64,000 bases of DNA, taken from contig JXTB01000001.1 of the NCBI GenBank assembly GCA_002914805.1, positions 3,032,679-3,096,678 of the forward strand. Direction: 5' to 3'. The DNA is from Parasponia andersonii. Lineage: Eukaryota > Streptophyta > Magnoliopsida > Rosales > Cannabaceae. The notes under the pieces are model-generated. The model ran no database searches and had not been told where the DNA came from. It saw only the letters and a list, made by a program, of their open reading frames with translations. Positions 1-11,335 of the stretch are shown here, piece after piece. Every line of letters begins with the position of its first letter. Position 1 is the first letter of the stretch. The position numbers and the translations under genes are program-made.

Positions 1-704
1 CGTTTCTGATTATTATCTAGTAAGTCTACCCTACGGACTGAAAAAGGGGATGTAAAAAAAAAAAAAAATTTCTCATTTCATTTCAGTGTGGGATGAGTAT
101 TTATTCCTAAAGATTGAAATCACGTTTTCAAGAATAGAAGAAATAAGAGAAGAAATAAACTGACCTTTCTTCAGAAGCGGAGGATTTGAGATAATTTGAA
201 CTTCGTCGGAGAAGAAGCTGTGATTGTGCGAGCTGAAAGATGAAACGACGCTCTACAGTTCTCTGGAGTTTCGATATTCTCTGAGATGGAAACAGTAAAA
301 TGAAACAGGAACAGGCTGGTTTCTGATATTTATATTCCAGGTACCATTAAATCATAGCCATAGATCAGGGAGTTTGATTTTTAAATCTGAAGGCCGAAGA
401 TTGCGTGAGATTTGATTCTTTCCGAAAAATCAGAATTGTTTAAAATTTGAAAAGATTTGGTTTTAAAAGAGAGACGGTTGATATCATTAGACTTCCCCGA
501 ATTCTGCTCTTTCTCAGAAAAGTCTACACGTGTTTCGTTCTGTCAGGAAAAAGATACGCTTGATCTTGAGAGATAGGATTTAAAATCTGGCGGCTCTTCG
601 ACTCTTCAAACCTCAAGTTTAGGTCATGACATCACATTTTTAAGGTCGCACGGTAATTGGAAGCTCCACTTCGTCCTAAAGAACTAATGGAGCTGGGGGG
701 CAAT

Positions 705-1347
705 TGTTGTGCGGTCTAAAATCCTAAGGTCGCATAAGGGTTAAGTTCGACCTCCTCCGTATTAGATATGTGCGACCTCTTCCACAGGTTATATGCGACC
801 TCCTCTGTATAGTCGTGTGACCTCTTTTTGCATAAGTTATGTGCGACCTTCTCTGTATAGGCTGTGGACGACCTCTTCCGAAAGAAAAGGGAAACAAGTA
901 TATGTTATGTCAAACAAGAAACCTACAAGGAAAGGGAAACAAAAGTCTCCTATTTATGATCAACCAGTTACCCGTTTTGAGTGGTTATCCAATTATGTTG
1001 TTACTTAATTTATGTTACCCGATTGTATAGTTACCCGTTTACACAATTAGGATCATAGGGATATAGGGTTACCTTTACCTATATAAAGGGGACTGAATGT
1101 TCCGAAGAGGGAGTTTCAGTATTCCAATTGCTTTTCAGTTTTCCAATTTCCAGACGAGACATTGTAACTTTGAGCGGTTGTAATTCTCCATAAAAATAGT
1201 GAAAAACAGTGGACGTAGGCTCATCTTTTCGGGGCTGAACTACTATAAAATCCTGTCTCTTTATTTGCTTTGATTATTAACTCAATTCGCACAAGCCACA
1301 TCTTTTAATTTTTTCTAAATTTATTGTTGATAAAACCTCCATCAACA
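705..1347 (+). repeat. 3' LTR, 643 bp, TGTTG...CAACA ends
   Basis: The LTR starts TGTTGTGCGG and ends CCATCAACA, giving a TGTTG/CAACA terminal inverted pair. A TATA box (CTATATAAAGG) lies near 1078-1088. The downstream text around GTGGACGTAGGC is typical of the R/U5 part of plant LTRs. Only one copy is in the window, so the boundaries rest on the polypurine tract, the terminal pair and the abrupt switch to exon sequence. Confidence 0.7.
745..885 (+). repeat. Degenerate ~23-bp direct repeats in the U3 region of the LTR
   Basis: About six diverged units containing GCGACCTC followed by a T-rich tail recur every 22-25 bp upstream of the LTR TATA box. Short direct repeats in U3 often serve as enhancer elements; that role is inferred. 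Confidence 0.6.
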
Positions 1348-3748
1348 GTAAGAAACCCACAAACGTTGAATAGCATCAATTAACTTGAGTTTTTCTGAAA
1401 GGTTTTAATCAGAGTCATCGACCTCAACTATATTTCTCTTCACTTCTTTCTTCAACTCGCCCATCTTTTCACCAACTTTGTTTTTGTCCATTTCCTGAAC
1501 AAAAAAACAGTTGAGATAATAATCTAAATAATCAACCTAACATAAGTTGTAAAATCCTAAATTTTGTAAAGGTAATTAAGTAATTTTAATTCAAAAGTTT
1601 TTTGGTAATTTTATATTTTCGGATTAATTAAATAAAAATCTAAAAATATTTCAAATTAAATCATCAGTGTTGAACCTAGACAAAATAAAGTCTAGGTGTA
1701 TTTGGAGCAAAAGTGAAAAAGAAATTACCTACTGAAGACAAAAATATAATTAAGGAGGGACTAAAGTGAAAGAATCTTCTTAAAATTTGTAGTCAAAATG
1801 GAATTTCAGAAACTTTTTTCAGTCCAGTCAGGTAGTAACACATGTCCCACTACCAACAGTTTCTGAAAATTGCATAAAACCCCTTCTTCTTCGCAAAAAT
1901 AAGTTGTATTTTTCTAATTATCTTCAAAATAGAGTATTTTTATAATTTTTAGATTTTTGAGCTCATTTAATGCTCAGGATCTCGAAACTGAGTTCTGACT
2001 TCGAATTTAGACTCAGTGAGTGAGATATTTTGCACTATTTTTTGAAGTGGTACGAAAATCGAGAAAATAGCTCGTGAATTGCATTATTTTGAGTGCCACA
2101 GGCCAATTCCGTACTGGAATCCGTTTTCGACAAACTTTATGTCTAATCCAATATTTTTGGGTGTTTTGAATTCAGTAGTGATATCTGTTTCTCAATCTAA
2201 GACTTTCTTTGGAAATTCACTTTTTCAAATGAACATATTGGAATCCAGAAACGACCGTCTGAACAACCAGCTGATCGACAGAGGATTTTTCTAGCATCGT
2301 CAACTCAACATAATTACTATTTCAAGATAGGGGATTCAATTTCCTTATTTTCTATAATTTTTCATTAAAATTGGAATTTATTCTGAAAAATAAAATTTTG
2401 TGATTTTATTAAATTAAATTATTTGAATAATTATATTAATGAAGTGAACTTGTGAAACATTATGGACTGCTCTGGATATTCTGTGTATGATTTTGTACTA
2501 GTTTTAATCTTGGGATTTGGTTAAATCTTTAGAACAATATTTTCGATTTTTAAGTACAAAATGGACTTCTATTTAAAAATTAGAGCATGTTTAGAATATT
2601 AAACCACTGCATGGTTGTTTGAGACTCTACATATTGCATATTTCATACAATCATGCATGAGAGTCATCTTGAACATCATGGTATTGTAGTAGGCAGACTA
2701 GTATACTCGCCTTCGCTGAGATCCTGTAAACCCGCACGGGGTTTGTTTTTTTGACTATCTCCACTCAGTAGGTGTAGGCATTCGATGCTCATCCAGCTCG
2801 ATAAGATTAGATACATGGGTGTCCTTCCGATTTCTAGAGATAGATGTCAGGCAGGGAGTACTCAATACATATAGTATGAGTTGCTCTAGTCGTGATGAGA
2901 TGGTGAGAGCTTACGTAAAATATTAATTTATGTGATGTGCATCTATGCCTATTTTATTACGATTTTCTATGTATTTTGACCTGGACATCTGGTTTTGGTT
3001 TTAGCATAGTTTTCTACATATGTTTTGAAAGCTTAATATTTATAAAATTGCCTTCTAGTATTACTAACCATGCAAATGTTTTGAGAATTATAAAAGAACT
3101 TTCCCAAAAAAGGAATTTAAGTAACCTACTGGGCATTTTATTCTCACTCCACTACTTTCCCTATAGGTGGTGAAATGGATTAAAGAGTTATCTTTTACTC
3201 GTAGTTCGTGACTTAGTAATGCTAAGGGTGCAGATTTAAGACTTGTGTTTAAGTCTTGTTAAATAAATAGATTATGCTACTTGATTATATCTGTAAAATA
3301 TATATGCCACACTAGTTTGATATTGAGGTGTGAATGGTAATGCTCGATTAATTATTTTTGATCCTTCTAAATTATTCAGTCTATATTTATTGGTGACTAT
3401 GAACTGTGGAGTAGGCTCACTGGTTAGAATTCTAAATATTTTTATTTATCGTGCCGTTTAAAAAAAAATCAAATCTCTTGAAACATTTCTTTTATAAATT
3501 AAGGAATTTCTAATTTTAGCGAAATTTACTTTCTGCCACTGTCCCGGAGTTTGGGTAGTGACATAAGTGATCACTAAAGCCAAAAAAACAATAGCAAAAA
3601 CGAAAACAAAATAAGAAGGAAAAAAAACCATAATAGACTGATTAGAAGCACATGACATGAAATGATCACCCCAAATGCTTGGACTAAAGTTGGCTGACAT
3701 GGGGCGATTCACATCAGTTATACTACTTGTAGTTTCACCAGAAGACAT
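1348..3748 (-). pseudogene. Terpene synthase (TPS-a-like) pseudogene, exon 1 and part of exon 2, split by LTR insertions
   Basis: Terpene synthases cyclise prenyl diphosphates; the TPS-a class usually makes sesquiterpenes in the cytosol. Exon 1 (3748-3629) starts at an ATG and encodes about 40 residues including RPMSANFSPSIWGDHF, close to the family signature RPxANFHPSIWGDxF near the N-terminus. It ends at a GT donor (3628-3627). Exon 2 starts after a TTCAG acceptor (1499-1495) and reads in frame from 1494: EMDKNKVGEKMGELKKEVKR, later KLKLIDAIQRLWVSY, matching the family pattern IQRLGVSYHF. A TAA stop sits at 1407-1405, and a Trp replaces the usual Gly. Exon 2 is cut at 1348 by an LTR element, and intron 1 contains a probable solo LTR. 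The catalytic exons are absent. Family call is firm; subfamily is inferred from the N-terminal motif. Confidence 0.85.
1843..3563. repeat. Probable solo LTR in intron 1 of the terpene synthase pseudogene
   Basis: The segment starts TGTCCCACTACC and ends GGGTAGTGACA, an inverted pair expected of LTR ends (TGTC...GACA). It carries no coding sequence. Removing it would leave an intron of roughly 410 bp between the exon 1 donor and the exon 2 acceptor. Length (about 1.7 kb) and TG...CA ends suit a Ty3/gypsy solo LTR. I found no matching target-site duplication (left flank ACACA, right flank TAAGT), so the ends may be off by some bases. Confidence 0.45.
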
Positions 3749-3786
3749 TTTCTTTAATATTTATCAAATTGAGAGCAGACTTGAAA

Positions 3787-3792
3787 TATATA
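3787..3792 (-). promoter_or_regulatory. Possible TATA box of the terpene synthase pseudogene
   Basis: On the minus strand a TATATA motif lies about 39 bp before the exon 1 ATG (3748). The spacing would leave a very short leader, so this is only a candidate. Confidence 0.25.
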
Positions 3793-3901
3793 GAAATAGA
3801 AGCTTGGTAAGTGACTATATAGGTCAAGCTGTTTATGAGAATTGGTAAGTGATGATATCAGGTGAATTTATAAAGAAGTTTGGGCTGAATATATTAACTA
3901 T

Positions 3902-4776
3902 GGATTAAAATGTCACGATATTTTTAGACATTGTCGCAACAATATTCATATTTTAAAATCTCGACATCGATTTAGAATGGAAAGATATTTTTTCTCGTGT
4001 ATCCGTAAAATATCTGTAAAATATCGATAATATCGAGAATATGTCAATGTTGATAAAATGTCAGTAAAAAATGGACATTGTCGTGATAATATCATCGACA
4101 TTTTGAAATATCGATAGAAATGTCGAATCTTTTCCAAGACATCTTTTTTTTTTTTTATATAGAAAATGGTAATAAAGAATACAAAAATAAATCATAGTTC
4201 TCTCTCTACAGTTTATCGACAAAGTTTTAGAATTATTTATATTTAATGAAAATATTTGTACTATTTGTATTTATTATTTTAGAATCTCTACAAAAAAACT
4301 CTCATAACTTTTGAAAGAAATTTTAGTCTAAGATAAGAATTTATCTTATAAATTTCAACCTTATTGAAACTCATTTTAGTATTGAACGTGTATGAACTGT
4401 GTTTTATGTATTATTAATGATATTTATTTATTTTCAATGTAATTTAGAACTAGATGTAATTTGTAAGATGTTTATATGAGATATATTAAATAAAATAATG
4501 TGATATACATGCTAATTTTAAAATTATTCTATAAAATAAAATTCGATCGTTTTTCGATTATATATGTATATATTATTATTTTATAAAATATAAATAGGTT
4601 TGGTTTTTAAATAAAAATTTGAATAAATTATGCAATATTACTTGTTTTAGCATTTTTTAGAATTTTTTTAAAAAATTTTAAATTTTTAAATAAATTTCAG
4701 TATTTATCAATAATATTTTTGACAATATCCGTAAAATAAAACTTCAATATCAACGTCGATACCGATATTTTAATCC
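3902..4776. mobile_element. Candidate non-autonomous TIR element with TATCGATA-rich ends
   Basis: The left end GGATTAAAATGTC and the right end, read in reverse complement as GGATTAAAATATC, form an imperfect terminal inverted repeat. Both subterminal regions are full of GATATT/AATATC motifs such as TATCGATAATATCGA near 4021. The interior is AT-rich and noncoding. No clear target-site duplication was found, so the superfamily is open. Confidence 0.4.
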
Positions 4777-4887
4777 TCGATATTAGCATGCTAGAGTTCT
4801 TTCCCAAGGACTAGGAATTTGATTGCGAAACAATTACGTAACAATTTAACCCGCCATTAACTGTATACTATCTAGGTCAATAATTAT

Positions 4888-5638
4888 CAGTGCCGGCTCC
4901 AGCGAATTGGGGGGCCATATTTTAACAAGTACGTCTGTGATTTTTTTTTCTTTAATTGTTTTTATTAAAATTTTTATTTAACTTTATTGATCTCTTTGTA
5001 AAATTTTATGTGTATTTACTTCTTGTAACAACTTATTTTTTAAAATTTATGCCAAAAAAGCTAATTGATTTTGAAAATTGGACTTCTAGAAAACCGAAAT
5101 TGTGATATCCTTTAATTTCATTAATACAGTGCTAATATGTAATGATGTTAAAAAATTAAGAAAAAACAAATACGTTAAGGATAGTTAATGTTCTTTGCCT
5201 GAACCCCCCCGTAACATTGTCAAGAAGGTACTAGATTGAAACTAAAAGAATGCATAATGAACTGAAGGATAATAATTAAATATTCGAGACCACTACAAAG
5301 TTAAAAATCATTTTAGAATTATTTTCTGTCTCATTAAATATATATATATATATTAATTCCCATAAATAAAAATCATAATTTATTTTACACTTCGTACGTA
5401 CATATGTATCATTTTTCTTTTATTTACTTTTAAAAAGCCTGATTTTAAAACTTATAACTACTAATCACGTTTGTATATGTCTTTTATAAGTGCATAACTC
5501 TTGTTAAATAAAAGTATTCTACTTTATAATCAAACGAACAATTTAGTTATATATATTATATACACAAAATAGGGTGTGTCCCGGCACAAGGGGCGTTAGG
5601 CAAGTGCCTCTCTCGCCTAGCCCTTTGAGCCGGCACTT
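4888..5638. mobile_element. Non-autonomous hAT-like DNA transposon with perfect 8-bp TSD
   Basis: Flanked by identical 8-bp copies of ATAATTAT (4880-4887 and 5639-5646), the TSD length typical of hAT. The ends are CAGTGCCGGCTC on the left and, in reverse complement, AAGTGCCGGCTC on the right, a TIR with one mismatch in 12. The 751-bp interior has no transposase. The right end carries a second inverted copy, so about 5580-5637 can fold into a hairpin. The element at 33100-34242 has a related end. Confidence 0.8.
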
Positions 5639-5989
5639 ATAATTATATATTGTGCTTATATATTTATATTTTTTTTCTCGAAGGAATATTGTTCTTATGT
5701 ATTGACTATATATGATTTTGCTTTTTCTTGAAGGAACATTGTTATTATGTATTGACTGTACATGCATAAAACGTTTGAACGGACTTTGGTCCAGGCATGA
5801 CTTTCAACAAAAACAATTACTTTTTTTCCGGGTTTTTTCATGTATAGCAGTTAAAAATGTTTTAGTTGTATGACAGTTATTTAAAAAATCTGCCTAAAAA
5901 TGCTATGGTTGTAATAATTCCCAGAACTGCTATACAGCCTAAATACCTCTTTATTTTCAGCAAAATTAATAGAGGAAATTTGATTTTTT

Positions 5990-6370
5990 ATGGTATTTTT
6001 TCAAAAAAAATTGAAAAATCCTGGAATTTGAAATTGTTCTGAAAAATTCTGGATTTAATTATAAAAATATCATTTTTAAAAGTATTTAGAAAAATACCAC
6101 TTTTATTAAATCATGAGATACTTAAGGTAACTAGTCGAGTTACCTAAGATAACTTGAATAGTTAATTCAAGTAACTGGATTGGTTATTCTAAGTAACCTA
6201 ACTGGTTACCTCGAGTACCATTGAAAAATGCCAAATTTTAAGAAAAATGGTATTTTCTAAATATTTTTTAAAAGTGTTATTTTTCTAATAATACTTTTAA
6301 AGAGTGATATTTTTTAAATCAATCCGGGATTTTTCAAAAAAATGAGTCCATCCGGGATTTTTCAATTTTT
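5990..6370. repeat. Foldback repeat with a GGTAACTAG/TAACC-rich core
   Basis: The left arm (AAATATCATTTTTAAAAG and on) and right arm (around 6240-6310) are rough inverted copies. The centre (6125-6215) is made of short GTTAC/GTAAC motifs in both orientations. A similar arrangement occurs at 25620-25935. Confidence 0.45.
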
Positions 6371-6584
6371 GGTATCTTGGGACTAGAATTTTGTAAATAG
6401 CCCAAATTAATAATTTAGATTTAGAAAAGGGATTTGGACACTTGTACCTATTTTTCAAAAACTATTACTAAATTTACGACCTTTCAAAAATAATAAAAAT
6501 TACATACAACTTTTTTAGGATTTTTATAAATATTTTGAGAACTAGAAAATGCGGTGGAATTTTAGTAAATATCTTTTTTTTATA

Positions 6585-6955
6585 GGAAAACTACAGAGGT
6601 TTCTTAGTAGAGGAATGTCTCGTATGTAAATAAATTACAGAAAATCATAGAGATTTACTTTAGTAGAGTGTCCTATACATAAGTAAATCACAGAAAACTA
6701 AAAAATTTTCTGAAACTACAAAGGTTTCCTGGAAACTATCATAGTTTCTTTTTTGTATAATATCATATAGCTAAGTAAATCACGTGAAACTACGAAAATT
6801 TCCGACAACCATTGTGGTTTCCTTTAGCAGAATACCTTGTAGTTAAATAAATTACAAAAAACTAATAAGGTTTTTTGGAAATTATTGTAGTTTTTTTTTT
6901 TTTTTTTTTTGCAGAATATTATATAGCTAAGTAAATCATAGGAAAACACGAAGAT
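6585..6955. repeat. Degenerate tandem repeat, about five units
   Basis: Units contain a TTTCCT/GTTTCTT block, an AGAATATCATATAGC block, then AAGTAAATCACAGAAAACTA. The last block recurs near 6629, 6689, 6774, 6844 and 6929, so spacing is uneven (about 60-90 bp). Units are strongly diverged. Confidence 0.55.
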
Positions 6956-7202
6956 TTCTACTTAATTATCATTGAGCAATTTCATCGAGTATTTGTTGTG
7001 CAACAATTCCACTTCTAATAATTCTACATAATTTTATCAACCAATTGTCTACTTCGAATACTTTTGTATATTATGACATATATGAATGTATCCATATTAG
7101 ATAAAAGAAACGAAAATAAAAAGAAAAATCTCAATTTTCAAGACATCTTAGGTTAAAACAACTAAGCAAATACCCCATGGACTAATTCTTCTTCAGAAAA
7201 AT

Positions 7203-10110
7203 TATAATACCCAAGATTCTCACATACATAATAGGTCAATAATAAACATGTTCATATTACATAATAGACATATCATGAAACTAGTGTCAATTTTATGATA
7301 AATTGCTCATTTGATCGTTAAATACTTTTAATATATATTATTATACTAATGGTTGTCAAAGTGTTCCCATGCAGTGTAAAGGCTCAGTACCCTCAGAGAG
7401 AGAGCTTGGTGTGTGAAAAGAAAAAAGAATACATTCATGAATAATAATACTATATGCTCATGCATTAAAATCAAGTTTGATGATAACTAGGTAAAATTGT
7501 ACTTTTTCGATAAAATGCATTTTCACGCTTTTTGGAGCAAAAATCATTGTACGTTTAACACATCATAGCTTTAATTCAATGCATAGGACTCACTTATAAT
7601 ATTTTATTTGTCGGCTCAGGTAAGCATGAGGTGGCAGTTATTGAGTTGAGCTATGTTTAATTACACTAAACTAGCTTAGGTTCGGCTTAATCGCGTAATG
7701 TTAATTTTGCGCATTCTATTAATTAGGCATTGATACTATGTTTGTATTATTAATTGGAGTCTAATTGACTTATTTTTATGTTTAATGATTGGTTATGGGG
7801 CTAGGTTCTAACAGATTTCAATGAGATTGGCCATATAGGATCATAAGTCAAAGTATGACTAAATTTCAGCTTTTAAGCTAGGTTTCACCATTTTAGTCTA
7901 CACTTGAGTTTATAGGAATGACCAACAATGTGGTGAGTAAGCCAAGAGTGATCTAAAGCTGGACACATGGATAGTTAGAGTGTGAAATACCGAAAATACT
8001 CCTTAGAATTTAAGTTATGCCTTTTCTTAGCCATTAAGTATTGATTTTTGACCAAATTTGGTCATTTCCTTCCTCTTTCTCTCTAGCCATGACTTGAACA
8101 ATTCCAGCCACTTTCTATACTTCTCTCAGCTCTCCTTAACCATTTCCAAGAATTTCCAAATGGTAGAACTCAATTTGGAGCTCAAGAAAGCAAGATAGGT
8201 CCAAATTAGTCAAGGTAATTCTACTAGTACTAGGTTTTGTTTTGTTATTTTAATTCTCCACTTGATACTACTTAAGTAATGTTTCCTCTAGATCCTCTTG
8301 AGTCCTATGATCAATTTCAAAGCCTTAGAAATCATTTTTGTGGAAGTAGAAAGCAAGAGCTTCAACAAAAGTTTAAACTAGTTAAGGTGAGTTTTTTGTA
8401 GAATTTAGAATTGGTAATTTATTTCTATTACTTTAGCTCTTGAATTAAAGCTTTTATTAGATGAATTAAGGTCTAAGGAAACCTTATATATGGCTGGAAA
8501 CACAGAATTTAAGTGGAGGATCAAATTTAGTCTTAAAGCTCCAAAGTTTGCTACTTGTGGATTCAAGTGTTTTCAAGTGTTTCCAATGTTAGAATAAGTT
8601 CCCCAAACTTGTAATCTGATTTATAAAATTGAAATGTATATTTTGTTAATCCCATGATGTAAATATATTTTTTTTGTCGCTGTTTAAGACAATAGAAAAG
8701 TGTAAATGTGGTTTTAAATTTTGTATAAAAGAAAAGAATTCAAATGTACCTAGATTGCTCTAAATGATCCTCTTTGAATTGTATATGTGGGAATTGGCTT
8801 ATTGATTGTTATTATAGGTCTTAAACCATGATTTTAATCATGTGGGGATGTCCTAAAAATAGGGGAGGTACTGTCCAAATATTTTTAGAACCAAATGGTA
8901 CCATTTAGAAGCTAATGGACTAGTTTTTATGAAAGTAGATGATATTTTAGTTCATTTTGTGATTAGGGTTCCTTCTTAAGTAAAAGCTATGATTCAGTCT
9001 TGTACTTGTTTTCTTTAAGTATTTTACATTATAGCGATAATGTTAGTAATAAAATTAACATCAAGTCTTTCACACACCTTGCCACAGAGGATACTGACCC
9101 TTTCTATTATCTTTTCTACCGGACACAAGGTAAGTGAAGATTTATTTTAACTGCATCATAAGAATAATAGTAGATACAAGATTTTTTTTACATGCTTATG
9201 CGTATTATTTCAATTCTATGTTATTTATATTATTGTTGTAAAGTTTACGGAAATATAAGTATGGCATGATCATTTAAGCATGATTTTCAAAGAAATGAAG
9301 TTTTCCACACATTGGATTTAAAGTAGTACCATTATACTAATTTTATGAGATATGTTTTAAGTACAGTGTTTAGTCTGTCTGCGTTGGGTAAGTATGGTTT
9401 GCACAGGCATCCTTCCCACATAGGTGGGCATGGCTTACCGACTGCTGAGTTTGAGCATTGTACTATGAGATTTATCAGGTGCATTACTTAGTCGGTCTAC
9501 GTTGGGTAGGTATGGTTCACATTGGCCATCTGTTTCCTTCCCGCATAGGTGGGCACAGCCTACCGACTGCCGCGACTTTGTAATGTACTCAAGGGCCCTA
9601 TAAAGAAATGTTTTCTAAGAAAAGTGTATCAAAACGAAAAGTTATGGAAGAAAGATTACAATGAGAATTTCAATGAAGTTTATGCATGAAACATGTTCAC
9701 GAGCATGCATGATCTTTATTTACTGAGCATTGGCTCATTTAGTTCCTGTGATACAAGTGATGAGATATATGACGTATAGAGTTGCCGGTTGGATAGGATG
9801 CTATCTTGTCGCTATGATCATACTGATGTAGACGAGCTTGACTTGTGGGCGATATTTTTTTTGTATTTTGTTATTCTGGTGTGTTGTAAATATTACTACT
9901 GATGGCAAGATAAACTGATAAGGAGTTTTTAGTTGTATATTTTGTAAAGACACTTTCAAACAGTAATGCCACGTAGCGTCTTTTGTTTTAGAGCCCGAAA
10001 AGTTTAAATTTGGCCCACCTTTTTGCAAAAACTAAAAATATGGTTTATAAAAGAGTAATACTTCCTAGTTTGACCTACATAGTCATATAGTTAAGCTAGG
10101 GTGTGTAACA
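7203..10110 (+). repeat. 5' LTR of the Tekay-like element, 2908 bp
   Basis: Aligns along its length with 14812-17297. It starts TATAATACCC where the 3' copy has TGTAATGCCC, so the canonical TG has become TA. It ends GTAACA next to the primer binding site. Inside, 9371-9447 and 9489-9572 are an imperfect direct duplication (GTTGGGTA...TACCGACTGC), also present in the 3' LTR. Confidence 0.92.
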
Positions 10111-10114
10111 GTAT

Positions 10115-10126
10115 TGGTATCAGAGC
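10115..10126 (+). promoter_or_regulatory. Primer binding site, initiator tRNA-Met type
   Basis: TGGTATCAGAGC, four bases after the 5' LTR, is complementary to the 3' end of plant initiator tRNA-Met and is where minus-strand DNA synthesis is primed. Confidence 0.93.
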
Positions 10127-10305
10127 GGAAGTTTAGTCGTTTCTAAAGACTACCTACATATGTATGATCATGTGACAGAAAACTCAGTCAACCAGTAAGT
10201 CTAATTAATTGCATATGTGCACTTTATTTTTTATATAAATTTGATGCACACATTATTGTTGGCTATTATGTTTGTTTATAAGTAAGGGCCATTGTACAAG
10301 AAATT

Positions 10306-11335
10306 ATGCCAAGGGGTAGAGGTCAGACTAGCCACCCGAGGGGTGATCAAGACAATGACAAAGATACTACTATTCATCGATTGGCTGAATTAGTAGAGAG
10401 ACAAACTCAACAAATAGGGAGGCTTATAGAATGAGATCAAAGGAGAGACGAACAATTACCAGTACAAGTTATGGCTAGATAAGAAAATCATGAACCAGCT
10501 TCTGAAAGGTTTAGGAAGAATAAACCTCCAGTTTTTAAAGGTGAAACCGATCCATTATTAGCTGAGGAGTGGATTCGGAGTTTGGAGGGTATCTTTGATT
10601 ATATAAGAATCCCTGATGAAGAGAAAGTTTCTTGTGCTATTTATATGTTGCAAATGGATGCCAGGCATTGGTGGGATTCCATAAAGTCAATCACTGATGT
10701 TAACAGTTTGACTTGGGAGAGATTCAAGGAAATCTTTTATAGGAAGTACTTTAGTGAAGCTCATCGACTTACAAAGGCGGCTGAGTTTACTAATTTGAGG
10801 CAAGGTGGCATGTCTGTGTGTGATTATATAAAGAAATTTGATGAACTATCCCGCTTTGCTCCTCATATGGTGAGTACTAATGAGTTAAAAGTAAACCAGT
10901 TTCTATAGGGGCTCAAAGCAGAAATATAAAGGGATATTAAGATGTCTACAGGAAAAGGTGTACCCTACACAGAAGTTGCAGAAAAAGCCCTTGAAGCTGA
11001 AGAAGCTGAACTAAAGGTGATAAAGGCACTAGAAATTAGAAGAAATATAAACATGGTACGGAGAAATGCAAATTTCGGAAAGGGTACTCAACCAGGATTT
11101 AATGGAGGTAAAAGGAAGTTCCCACAAGCTTAAGGACAAAGGTAAGATCCTTCAAAGCGCCCAGCAACAGGTCAACAAATGCAATCTAATTCGAACCAGA
11201 AGTTACATGTCCCAAATGTGGAAGGCCTCATAAAGGTGAATGTCTTCTGGGTATAGAGCGTGTTATACATGTGGCAAGACAGGGCATTTTTCCAAGGATT
11301 GTCCCTCCACCTCTGGTGAACAAAAGAAAGTTCCA
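10306..11335 (+). pseudogene. gag: gag of the Tekay-like element (capsid/nucleocapsid), broken
   Basis: Gag forms the cytoplasmic particle that packages element RNA. The frame opens at ATG 10306 (MPRGRGQTSH). The capsid region reads KPPVFKGETDPLLAEEWI, then YMLQMDARHWWDSI, EIFYRKYF and FTNLRQGGMSVCDYIKKF, the retrotransposon gag signature. Two zinc motifs follow: CPKCGRPHKGEC (from 11208) and CYTCGKTGHFSKDC (from about 11264). In-frame stops lie at 10432, 10480, 10906, 10927, 11131 and 11143. The two zinc motifs sit in different frames from each other and from the capsid, so indels occurred between about 11190 and 11250. Family identity is firm; the protein is dead. Confidence 0.88.

Larger units (their letters stand above)
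1..1347 (+). mobile_element. 3' end of an LTR retrotransposon (internal tail, polypurine tract and 3' LTR)
   Basis: Positions 1-704 are noncoding internal sequence and 705-1347 is an LTR. A G-rich polypurine tract (about 690-704, containing GGAGCTGGGGGG) lies directly before the LTR start TGTTG, which sets the plus orientation and makes this the 3' LTR. The element continues off the left edge, so no coding domain is visible and its clade cannot be assigned. Its right edge joins directly to terpene synthase exon sequence at 1348, so it is an insertion into that gene. The right flank begins GTAAG, the expected target-site duplication; the matching copy would lie outside the window. Confidence 0.7.
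5775..7197. other. Gene-free AT-rich stretch
   Basis: No gene is recognisable. It holds a foldback repeat (5990-6370), a degenerate tandem array (6585-6955), an 11-bp inverted pair GTATAGCAGTT/AACTGCTATAC around 5843-5934, and poly-T runs. The Tekay-type element begins just after it. Confidence 0.6.

Noticed and set aside
3458..3628. Taking the open frame after terpene synthase exon 1 as coding
   Set aside because: It is hydrophobic low-complexity text that runs through intron 1 and into the solo LTR; the GT donor at 3628-3627 joins in frame to exon 2.
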